From Pseudomonas mosselii (lineage in GTDB: Bacteria; Pseudomonadota; Gammaproteobacteria; Pseudomonadales; Pseudomonadaceae), in contig NZ_QJRP01000030.1 of NCBI RefSeq assembly GCF_003205295.1, positions 1 through 55,945 on the forward strand: a stretch of DNA of 55,945 nt, written 5' to 3'. Positions 49,003 through 55,945 of this stretch are shown here, piece by piece. Position numbers and translations under genes: made by a program. Under the pieces are notes generated by a model. The model was not told where the DNA came from and did not search any database. It saw only the letters and a list, made by a program, of their open reading frames with translations. Positions within the stretch are counted from its first letter, which is position 1. Each line of letters starts with the position of its first letter.

Positions 49003-50097
49003 ATGAAGAGCAAAGCGATACTCGGCAGCGCCCTGGTACTGGCGCTGGTCACCGCCGCCGGCCTGGCCTGGCGCCACACCGGCCAGGCACAGGCCACTGC
49101 GACACCGGCGCGGCACCTGGTCAAGGTGGCCCTGGCCACGGTGCAGAAAGCGCCGCAGAAACGCGCCTTCGCCGGCGTCGGCGAGCTGGAGGCGGTGCAC
49201 CAGGTGCTGGTGTCGGCCGAAATCGGCGGACGGGTGACAGCGATCAACTTCACATCCGGCCAGCAGGTGCGCAAGGGCGATGTGCTGGTCACCCTCAACG
49301 ATGCCCCCGAACAGGCCGAGCGCCTGCGCCTGAAGGCCCAGCTGGACAATGCGCGGACCAACCACCGGCGGGTCAAGGACCTGCTGCGCGAGAACGCCGC
49401 CACCCAGGAACAGCTGGACAACGCCCTGGCGGCCCGCGACATGGCCCAGGGCGAGCTGGCCCGCACCGAGGCGGTGATCGCCCAGAAGGCGGTGCGCGCG
49501 CCGTTCGACGGGCGCCTGGGTATCCGCCGGGTGAACCAGGGGCAGTACCTCAATGTCGGCGATCCGGTGGTCAGCCTGATCGACACCCGCAGCCTGTACG
49601 TCAACTTCTCCCTCGAAGAGCAGTTGAGCGCCCAGTTGCGCCCCGGCCAGCCGGTCGAGGTGCGCCTGGACGCCTTCCCCGACACGCCGTTCACCGCCCA
49701 TATCACGGCCATCGATCCGCTGATTGGCCGTTCGCGCACGGTGCAGGTCCAGGCCACCCTGGCCAAGCCAGATGCACGCCTGGCGGCCGGCATGTACGCC
49801 AGCGTGCAGGTGGCCAGCCCCGATGACGGCCAGGTGCTGACCGTGCCGGAAACCGCGGTGGCCTACACCGCTTATGGCGACACGGTGTTCGTCGCCCGCC
49901 GCGATGACGCCGCCGATGCCCTGGTGGTGCAGCGGGTGGCGGTACGCACCGGCGAGCGCCAGGCCGGTCGGGTGGTGATCGAGCAGGGCCTGAACGAGGA
50001 CGACCAGGTGGTGGTGTCCGGGCAGTTGCGCCTGAGCGACGGTACCGCCGTGCAAGCCACCGAAGACACCCTGCAGGCCCCGGCCAGCGGCGCCTGA
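49003..50097 (+). CDS. RND efflux periplasmic adaptor (membrane fusion protein), MexH-like
   Basis: 364 residues from the ATG at 49003 (GCGAGGACG upstream); the frame is open further left but overlaps the previous gene. An N-terminal membrane anchor (residues 5-25) is followed by the lipoyl-like half motif SAEIGGRVTAINFTSGQQVR, a coiled-coil hairpin (EQAERLRLKAQLDNARTNHR to the EAVIAQKAV segment) and the second half APFDGRLGIRRVNQGQYLNV. A beta-barrel domain (VNFSLEEQLSAQLRPGQPVE) closes it. It links the inner-membrane pump to the outer-membrane channel. 18 bp before the pump gene. Confidence 0.95.
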   Translation: MKSKAILGSALVLALVTAAGLAWRHTGQAQATATPARHLVKVALATVQKAPQKRAFAGVGELEAVHQVLVSAEIGGRVTAINFTSGQQVRKGDVLVTLNDAPEQAERLRLKAQLDNARTNHRRVKDLLRENAATQEQLDNALAARDMAQGELARTEAVIAQKAVRAPFDGRLGIRRVNQGQYLNVGDPVVSLIDTRSLYVNFSLEEQLSAQLRPGQPVEVRLDAFPDTPFTAHITAIDPLIGRSRTVQVQATLAKPDARLAAGMYASVQVASPDDGQVLTVPETAVAYTAYGDTVFVARRDDAADALVVQRVAVRTGERQAGRVVIEQGLNEDDQVVVSGQLRLSDGTAVQATEDTLQAPASGA

Positions 50098-50115
50098 CCC
50101 CAGCGAGAACACGCC

Positions 50116-53100
50116 ATGACATTCACCGACCTGTTCGTGCGCCGGCCTGTGCTGGCGCTGGTGGTCAGCACCCTGATCCTGCTGCTGGGGCTGCTGTCTC
50201 TGCTGCAGTTGCCGATCCGCCAGTACCCGTTGCTGGAAAGCTCGACCATCACCGTGACCACCGAGTACCCCGGCGCCCCGGCCGAGCTGATGCAGGGTTT
50301 CGTCACCCAACCGATCGCCCAGGCGGTGTCGTCGGTGGAAGGTATCGACTACCTGTCGTCCTCCTCGGTACAGGGCCGCAGCCTGGTGACCGTGCGCATG
50401 GAGCTCAACCGCGATTCGACCCAGGCGCTGACCGAGGTGATGGCCAAGGTCAACCAGGTGCGTTACCGCCTGCCGGAACGGGCCTATGACCCGGTGATCG
50501 AGCGCTCGGCCGGCGAGTCGACGGCGGTGGCCTATATCGGCTTCGCCAGCCCGAGCCTGCCGATCCCGGCCATGACCGACTACCTCACGCGGGTGGTCGA
50601 GCCGTTGCTCAGCACCATCGAGGGCGTGGCCAAGGTCCAGGTGTTCGGTGGCCAGACCTTGTCGATGCGCCTGTGGATCGACCCGGCGCGCCTGGCCGCC
50701 CGGGGCCTGACCGCGGCTGATGTGGCCGAGGCGGTGCGGCGCAACAACTACCAGGCGGCGCCCGGCAAGGTGAAGGGCCAGTACGTGATCGCCAATATCC
50801 GCGTCGACACCGACCTGACCTCGGTCGGCGACTTCCGCGAGCTGGTGATCCGCAACGACGGCAATGGCCTGGTGCGCATCCGCGATATCGGCACCGTCGA
50901 GCTCGGCGCCGCCTCGGCCGAGACCAGCGCCAGCATGGACGGCGTGCCGGCGGTGCACCTGGGCCTGTTCGCCACCCCGGGCGGCAACCCGCTGGTGATT
51001 GTCGAGGGCATCCGCCAGCTGCTGCCGCAGATTCGCCAGACCCTGCCGCCGGACGTCAAGGCCGAGCTTGCCTTCGAGACGGCGCGCTTCATTCAGGCCT
51101 CCATCGACGAGGTCACCAAGACCCTGCTCGAGGCCCTGGCGATCGTGGTTGTGGTCATCTACCTGTGCCTGGGCTCGCTGCGCACGGTGCTGATCCCGGT
51201 GGTGACCATCCCGCTGTCGATGCTCGGCGCGGCGGCGCTGATGCTGGCGTTCGGTTTCAGCATCAACCTGCTCACCTTGCTGGCCATGGTGCTGGCGGTG
51301 GGGCTGGTGGTGGACGATGCCATCGTCGTGGTGGAGAACGTGCACCGCCATATCGCGGAGGGGCGCACGCCGGTGGCGGCGGCGTTGATCGGCGCCCGCG
51401 AGGTGGCCGGGCCGGTGATCGCCATGACCATCACCCTGGCCGCGGTGTACGCGCCGATCGGCATGATGGGCGGGCTGACCGGCGCGCTGTTCCGCGAGTT
51501 CGCCCTGACCCTGGCCGGCGCGGTGGTGGTTTCCGGCGTGGTGGCGCTGACCCTGTCGCCGGTGATGAGCTCGTTCCTGCTCGATGCGCGCCAGTCCGAA
51601 GGGCGCATGGCCCACGCCGCCAACCGCTTCTTCGACTGGCTGGCCGAGCGCTATGCCCATGTACTGGGGTTCTCGCTGAAGCATCGCTGGATCAGCGTCG
51701 GCTTCGCCTTGCTGGTGCTGGTCAGCCTGCCGCTGCTGTACAGCCTGCCACAGCGCGAGCTGGCGCCGACCGAGGACCAGGCCGGGCTGCTTACCGCGAT
51801 CAAGGCGCCGCAGCATGCCAACCTGGCCTATGTCGAACGCTTCGCCGACAAGCTCGACGGGGTCTACCGTAGCCTGCCGGAGACCGTCAGCACCTGGATC
51901 ATCAACGGCAGTGACGGCATCGCCTCGGGCATCGGTGGCATCAACCTGCAACCGTGGGACGAACGTGCGCGCAACGCCTCGCAGATCCAGCTCGACCTGC
52001 AGGCGGCGGTGAACGATGTCGAAGGCACCAGCATCTTCGCCTTCCAGCTGCCGGCGCTGCCGGGCTCAACGGGCGGCCTGCCGGTGCAGATGGTGCTGCG
52101 CAGCTCCCAGGACTACCGGGTGCTGTTCGACACCATGGAGCAGGTCAAGGTCAAGGCCCGGCAGAGCGGCCTGTTCGCCGTGGTCGACAGCGACCTGGAC
52201 TACAACAACCCGGTGGTGCAGGTGCGGGTCGACCGGGCCAAGGCCAACAGCATGGGCATTCGCATGCAGGACATCGGCGAGTCGCTGGCGGTGCTGGTGG
52301 GGGAGAACTACCTCAACCGTTTCGGCCTCGACGGTCGTTCCTACGACGTCATCGCCCAGAGCCCGCGTGACCAGCGCCTGACCCCGCAGGCCCTGACCCG
52401 GCAGTACGTGCGCAGCGAGGAGGGCCGGCTGGTGCCGCTGTCCACCGTGGTGCAGGTCAGCGAGCAGGTCGAGCCGAACCGGCTGACCCAGTTCAACCAG
52501 CAGAACGCGGCGACCTTCCAGGGCATCCCGGCGGCCGGTGTCACCCTGGGCGACACCGTGGCTTTTCTCGAGCAGGTCGCGGCTGAATTGCCCGTTGGCT
52601 TCAGCATCGACTGGCAGTCCGACGCCCGCCAGTACCAGCAGGAGGGCAACGCCTTGATGCTGGCCTTCCTCGCCGCCGTGGTGGTGATCTACCTGGTGCT
52701 GGCGGCGCAGTACGAGAGCCTGGTCGATCCGCTGATCATCCTGATCACCGTGCCGCTGTCGATCAGCGGCGCGCTGCTGCCCCTGGCGCTGGGGGTGGCG
52801 ACGGTAAACATCTATACGCAGATCGGCCTGGTGACGCTGATCGGGTTGATCAGCAAGCACGGCATCCTGATGGTCGAGTTCGCCAACACCCTGCAGGCCG
52901 AGCAGCACCTGGACCGGCGCACGGCGATCGGCAAGGCGGCGCAGATCCGCCTGCGGCCGATCCTGATGACCACGGCGGCCATGGTGGTGGGGCTGATCCC
53001 GCTGTTGTTCGCCTCGGGCGCCGGCGCCGCCAGCCGTTTCGGGCTGGGCGTGGTGATTGTCACCGGCATGCTGGTGGGGACCTTGTTCACCCTGTTCGTG

Positions 53101-53199
53101 CTGCCGACCATCTACAGCCTGCTGGCCCGCGACCATGCCAGCACCGCGCGTTCGGCGCGGGCGCGGTCGTTGGCCGAAACCCTGGAGGGCCAGCCATGA
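50116..53199 (+). CDS. RND multidrug efflux permease (HAE1 family, MexI-like)
   Basis: 1027 residues, full length. N-terminus MTFTDLFVRRPVLALVVSTL is standard. The proton-relay aspartate pair lies in AVGLVVDDAIVVVENVHRHI in helix 4, and the second-half motif GLVTLIGLISKHGILMVEFA carries the relay lysine. Two large periplasmic loops are present, with APTEDQAGLLTAIKAP opening the second. The gene overlaps the outer-membrane factor by four bases (ATGA). Proton-driven export of drugs, signals or a peptide product is expected. The MbtH and thioesterase genes downstream suggest an NRPS product as a possible substrate; inference. Confidence 0.96.
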   Translation: MTFTDLFVRRPVLALVVSTLILLLGLLSLLQLPIRQYPLLESSTITVTTEYPGAPAELMQGFVTQPIAQAVSSVEGIDYLSSSSVQGRSLVTVRMELNRDSTQALTEVMAKVNQVRYRLPERAYDPVIERSAGESTAVAYIGFASPSLPIPAMTDYLTRVVEPLLSTIEGVAKVQVFGGQTLSMRLWIDPARLAARGLTAADVAEAVRRNNYQAAPGKVKGQYVIANIRVDTDLTSVGDFRELVIRNDGNGLVRIRDIGTVELGAASAETSASMDGVPAVHLGLFATPGGNPLVIVEGIRQLLPQIRQTLPPDVKAELAFETARFIQASIDEVTKTLLEALAIVVVVIYLCLGSLRTVLIPVVTIPLSMLGAAALMLAFGFSINLLTLLAMVLAVGLVVDDAIVVVENVHRHIAEGRTPVAAALIGAREVAGPVIAMTITLAAVYAPIGMMGGLTGALFREFALTLAGAVVVSGVVALTLSPVMSSFLLDARQSEGRMAHAANRFFDWLAERYAHVLGFSLKHRWISVGFALLVLVSLPLLYSLPQRELAPTEDQAGLLTAIKAPQHANLAYVERFADKLDGVYRSLPETVSTWIINGSDGIASGIGGINLQPWDERARNASQIQLDLQAAVNDVEGTSIFAFQLPALPGSTGGLPVQMVLRSSQDYRVLFDTMEQVKVKARQSGLFAVVDSDLDYNNPVVQVRVDRAKANSMGIRMQDIGESLAVLVGENYLNRFGLDGRSYDVIAQSPRDQRLTPQALTRQYVRSEEGRLVPLSTVVQVSEQVEPNRLTQFNQQNAATFQGIPAAGVTLGDTVAFLEQVAAELPVGFSIDWQSDARQYQQEGNALMLAFLAAVVVIYLVLAAQYESLVDPLIILITVPLSISGALLPLALGVATVNIYTQIGLVTLIGLISKHGILMVEFANTLQAEQHLDRRTAIGKAAQIRLRPILMTTAAMVVGLIPLLFASGAGAASRFGLGVVIVTGMLVGTLFTLFVLPTIYSLLARDHASTARSARARSLAETLEGQP

Positions 53200-54590
53200 A
53201 GCCTGTATTCGTCGTTTCTCTGATGGCCCTGGCCTTGACTGCGTGCAGCGTCGGCCCCGATTACCAAAAGGCCGAGGTACCGGCCAGTGGCGTGCACAGC
53301 CCGCAGCGCGCCGCCTTCGCCGCCCGTGGCGAGTTGCCGGCGCAGTGGTGGCGATTCTTCGACGATCCACAACTGGTGCGTCTGGTCGACCAGGCCCTGA
53401 CCAACAACCACGACATCCGCCAGGCCCACGCCAACCTGCTGGCGTCGCGGGCGCTGTTCGACGACCGCAGCCTCGACCGCTATCCCTGGGTCACCGCCCG
53501 TGCCGGCTACAACCAGAGCCTGGAGCAGCAGCAGCCGGCCGACGGCAGCGACCCGCGGCGCATGCGCACCGAGCAGTACCGCGCCGGTTTCGACGTGCAG
53601 TGGGAGATCGACCTGTTCGGTCGCCTGCAACGCCTGACCGACGCCGCCGAGGCCCGCGCCGACGCGGCGGCGGCAGACCTGCGCCAGGCGCGCCTGAGCA
53701 TCGCCGCGGAGGTGGCCCGCAACTACTACCTCCAACTCGGGCTCAAGCGCAGCCTGGCCGTGGCCGAGGACCAGGTCGAGGCCTGGCGCGAGACCCTGCA
53801 GCTGACCAGCGCCCAGGTGCGCGCCGGCAGTGGCCAGTACGAGGACCAGCAGAACGCCCACGCCAACCTGTTGCTCAGCGAGGCGGCGGTGCCACCGTTG
53901 CAGGCTGCTATCCAGCAGGCCAGCTACCGCCTCGACGTGCTGACCGGACAGGTGCCGGGCAGTCAGGAGCAGGTCGCCGCGCCGTTCCTGCCGCCGTTGG
54001 CGCGCCAGTTGCCGTTGGGCGATGTCGATGTGCTGATTGGCCAGCGCCCCGATGTGGTCAGCGCCGAGCGTGAGCTGGCAGCCAGCACCGAGGATGTCGG
54101 CGCGGCCACCGCCGAGTTGTACCCGCGCCTGGACCTGGGCGGTTTCATCGGTTTCTTCGCCCTGCGCAGCGGCGACCTGGGCAGTGCCGCCCGGGCCTAC
54201 GAGCTGGCGCCGGTGGTGACCTGGCCGGCGCTGCGCCTGGGCAACGCCCGTGCCCGCCTGCGGGTGCGCGAGGCGTTGTCCGAGGGCAGTCAGGCGCGCT
54301 ACCAGCAGGCGGTGCTGCTGGCCCGCGAAGAGGTGGAGAACGCGGTGACGCAGCTGGTGCGCAACCAGGCGCGGCTGCAGAGCCTGGTGGCCTCTGCCGG
54401 ACATGGCAGCGAGGCTATCGACATCGCCAACAAGCGCTATCGGCGTGGGGCGGGGACCTACCTGGCGGTGCTCGAGAACCAGCGCGCGCTGTTCTCGATC
54501 AAGCGCGAGGTGGCGGAGGCGGAGACGGCGTCGTATCTGGATGCGATTGCGCTGTACAAGGCGTTGGGGTGGGGCAGTGGGGCCCTTTAG
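53196..54590 (+). CDS. Outer-membrane efflux channel, OprM/NodT family lipoprotein
   Basis: 464 residues. The lipoprotein signal has the lipobox LTAC (MALALTACSVGPDYQ), and the mature end SVGPDYQKAEVPASG is typical of OprM-like factors. Two repeated helical halves carry the family blocks ARAGYNQSLEQQQ, YRAGFDVQWEIDLFGRLQRL and IGQRPDVVSAERELAASTED. It completes a tripartite pump with the two upstream products. The start codon overlaps the permease stop. It ends 127 bp before the MbtH gene, so the operon may stop here. Confidence 0.95.
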   Translation: MKPVFVVSLMALALTACSVGPDYQKAEVPASGVHSPQRAAFAARGELPAQWWRFFDDPQLVRLVDQALTNNHDIRQAHANLLASRALFDDRSLDRYPWVTARAGYNQSLEQQQPADGSDPRRMRTEQYRAGFDVQWEIDLFGRLQRLTDAAEARADAAAADLRQARLSIAAEVARNYYLQLGLKRSLAVAEDQVEAWRETLQLTSAQVRAGSGQYEDQQNAHANLLLSEAAVPPLQAAIQQASYRLDVLTGQVPGSQEQVAAPFLPPLARQLPLGDVDVLIGQRPDVVSAERELAASTEDVGAATAELYPRLDLGGFIGFFALRSGDLGSAARAYELAPVVTWPALRLGNARARLRVREALSEGSQARYQQAVLLAREEVENAVTQLVRNQARLQSLVASAGHGSEAIDIANKRYRRGAGTYLAVLENQRALFSIKREVAEAETASYLDAIALYKALGWGSGAL

Positions 54591-54717
54591 CGCTTGTTGG
54601 CTTGCGCGGTTGGCAAGACTTCCAGGATGGGCCTAATTTTCCCCGTGCGGTCTTCGTTTTCATGGAAGCCGCCCTGCGCCCGGCGCGTTCGGCACTCATC
54701 ATTCAAGGAGACAGGCA

Positions 54718-54939
54718 ATGACTTCCGTTTTCGACCGCGACGATATCCAGTTCCAGGTAGTGGTCAACCACGAAGAGCAGTATTCCATCTGGCCCGACTA
54801 CAAGGCGATCCCCAACGGCTGGCGCGCGGTGGGCAAGAGCGGTCTGAAGAAGGACTGCCTGGCCTACATCGATGAGGTCTGGACTGACATGCGCCCACTG
54901 AGCCTGCGCCAGAAGATGGCCGAAGCCGCGGCGCAGTAA
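54718..54939 (+). CDS. MbtH-like protein (NRPS adenylation-domain partner)
   Basis: 73 residues, the normal size. AAGGAGACAGGCA precedes the ATG. The conserved tryptophans are in YSIWPDYKAIPNGWRAVGKS and CLAYIDEVWTDMRPLSLRQK, the two hallmark blocks of the family. MbtH proteins bind and activate adenylation domains of nonribosomal peptide synthetases, in Pseudomonas often those for pyoverdine or lipopeptides. The type II thioesterase follows within five bases. No synthetase is in the window, so the cluster would lie beyond the insertion sequence or elsewhere. Confidence 0.96.
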   Translation: MTSVFDRDDIQFQVVVNHEEQYSIWPDYKAIPNGWRAVGKSGLKKDCLAYIDEVWTDMRPLSLRQKMAEAAAQ

Positions 54940-54943
54940 GGCG

Positions 54944-55663
54944 GTGTCGAGCTTGAACCTGCTGTGCCTGCCGTACTCCGGTGCCAGCGCCATGGTCTAC
55001 AGCCGCTGGCGGCGCAAGCTGCCGGCCTGGCTGCAGGTGCGCCCGGTGGAGTTGCCCGGGCGTGGCGCGCGCATGGGCGATCCGCTGCACACCGACCTGC
55101 GGGGGCTGGCCCGGCAGCTGGCCCATGAGCAGCGGGGGGCCACCCAGGCGCCTTACGCGCTGCTCGGGCACAGCCTGGGGGCGCTGGTCGCCTTCGAGCT
55201 GGCCCACGAGCTGCGGGCGCTGGGGTGTCCGCCGCCGGTGGCGTTGTTCGCCAGTGGGACGGCGGCGCCGACCCGGCGGGAGGACTATGCCGGTGGCAAA
55301 TGGACCGAGCCTCGGGGGGATGCCGAACTGATTGCTGAACTGCGCAAGCTTGGGGGGACACCTGAAGAGGTGCTGGCCAACCAGGAGCTGATGAGCCTGA
55401 CCTTGCCGATTGTGCAGGCGGATTTTCTGCTTTGTGGGCGGTATGAGTATGAGGCGCGTCAGCTGTTGCAATGTCCGTTGCATGTGCTGGGCGGTGAGGG
55501 TGACCGGGCCAGTGATGAACAGTTGCAGGCCTGGGGGCGGGAGACAGCCGGGGGGTATTCGCTGACGAAGTTTCCGGGTGGGCATTTCTTTATTCATGAG
55601 CATGAAGAACGGGTGCTTGATGTGCTTTGCCGGACGTTGGATCCTTTGAGGCTTTGTGCTTGA
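54944..55663 (+). CDS. Type II thioesterase of a nonribosomal peptide pathway
   Basis: 239 residues from a GTG at 54944; the nearest AAGG is tight against it, so a TTG at 54953 is possible. Alpha/beta-hydrolase catalytic residues are Ser77 (LLGHSLGALVAFELAHEL), Asp187 (GGEGDRAS) and His214 (FPGGHFFIHEH). The N-terminus LLCLPYSGASAMVYSRWRR and the motif VELPGRGARMGDP are typical of TEII proteins that clear misprimed carrier proteins (GrsT/PvdG group). It starts 4 bp after MbtH, so the two are translated together. The 3' part has weaker codon bias (more T at third positions) than upstream genes. Confidence 0.93.
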   Translation: MSSLNLLCLPYSGASAMVYSRWRRKLPAWLQVRPVELPGRGARMGDPLHTDLRGLARQLAHEQRGATQAPYALLGHSLGALVAFELAHELRALGCPPPVALFASGTAAPTRREDYAGGKWTEPRGDAELIAELRKLGGTPEEVLANQELMSLTLPIVQADFLLCGRYEYEARQLLQCPLHVLGGEGDRASDEQLQAWGRETAGGYSLTKFPGGHFFIHEHEERVLDVLCRTLDPLRLCA

Positions 55664-55705
55664 CTGGTGGCGTTGGGGTGTTTTGCAATAGCTGATATTT
55701 GATCC

Positions 55706-55760
<55 letters not shown>

Positions 55761-55828
55761 GGTGGTTTTGATAGTTGTATGCGCATTCATTTGCGATGTC
55801 GACGCTTATTCACCTTTTCGCCCTTACG

Positions 55829-55945
55829 TGAACTGACCCCCGAAAGTTGGACACCTGATCCCCAACCGGAGGGTGTTCCATGACGAAATACAACCTGGCA
55901 CTCAAGCAGGCACTCATCGAAGAGTGCCTTTCTGCCCGCAGTGTT
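55829..55945 (+). mobile_element. Left end of an IS3-family insertion sequence (truncated by window)
   Basis: The terminal repeat TGAACTGACCCCCGAAAGTT (continuing GGACA) begins at about 55829, in the form common to IS3-family ends. A transposase ORF starts 51 bp inside. The right end and any target duplication lie outside the window. Confidence 0.8.
55880..55945 (+). CDS. IS3-family transposase OrfA, N-terminus only
   Basis: 22 codons are visible from the ATG at 55880 (MTKYNLALKQALIEECLS), preceded by CCGGAGGGTGTTCC. This resembles the helix-turn-helix start of OrfA proteins. In IS3 elements OrfA binds the ends and is joined to OrfB by a frameshift to give the active transposase. The rest is beyond the window. 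Confidence 0.75.
   Translation, partial: MTKYNLALKQALIEECLSARSV

Noticed and set aside
48892..51951. 1019-residue open frame on the minus strand opposite the RND genes
   Set aside because: Same Gln/His/Arg-rich shadow composition. The plus-strand adaptor and permease are certain.

Overview
The window looks like a chromosomal segment of a Pseudomonas of the P. putida group. The support is high GC, putida-type REP palindromes of the GGAGCGGGCTTGCCCCGCG kind, an OprD porin, an L-DOPA decarboxylase next to a LysR gene, a QuiC-type dehydroshikimate dehydratase, and an mqo gene with a signal sequence. No tRNA, rRNA, CRISPR array or prophage is visible. The genes are metabolic and surface accessory functions rather than a conserved core.

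Layout. 1-3.7 kb: a LysR gene cut by the window edge, diverging from an organophosphate/phosphonate-type MFS transporter and an FAD aminophosphonate-oxidase-like enzyme. 3.7-4.5 kb: a YebC/PmpR paralogue with its own promoter and leader hairpin. 4.5-7.1 kb: LysR plus an aromatic amino acid (DOPA) decarboxylase. 7.1-8.5 kb: an M24 hydrolase and a TetR regulator whose two upstream regions carry matching 10-8-10 dyads. 8.5-10.2 kb: a YheO/DauR-type regulator and a mammalian-type serine dehydratase, with a perfect 17-bp dyad upstream. 10.3-14.2 kb: an amidase, a YghU-type GST and an EamA exporter. 14.3-16.8 kb: LysR, a membrane diguanylate cyclase lacking the product-inhibition site, and a small secreted DUF2790 protein.

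17-30 kb is a quinate/shikimate catabolic region: an OprD porin, an MHS-family transporter, QuiC, a TetR regulator, a FadR-type regulator facing a four-gene polar amino acid type ABC importer, and an aroQ-aroE-like operon diverging from mqo. The reactions are dehydroquinate to dehydroshikimate (AroQ), shikimate to dehydroshikimate (AroE-like), then dehydroshikimate to protocatechuate (QuiC). No quinate dehydrogenase and no protocatechuate ring-cleavage genes are present. A 21-bp sequence with 15 fixed positions lies in front of both quiC and aroQ and suggests joint control.

30-44 kb: a secreted PstS/DING-type phosphate-binding protein followed by a 4083-residue two-partner-secretion exoprotein. 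This pairing recalls the lapA-pdtA region of P. aeruginosa, but no TpsB transporter gene is in the window.

44-55.9 kb: TerC, a beta-propeller-like hypothetical protein, a SotB-type MFS, then a four-gene RND efflux operon opening with a small membrane protein. An MbtH protein and a type II thioesterase follow, the edge of a nonribosomal peptide locus. The window closes with an 18-unit GTT microsatellite and the left end of an IS3-family element. REP elements occur in at least six intergenic places, two of them 117-bp inverted pairs of a second subtype.

Family names come from motif recognition by eye and memory; no database search was run. Operator and promoter calls are inference from shared or symmetric sequence.
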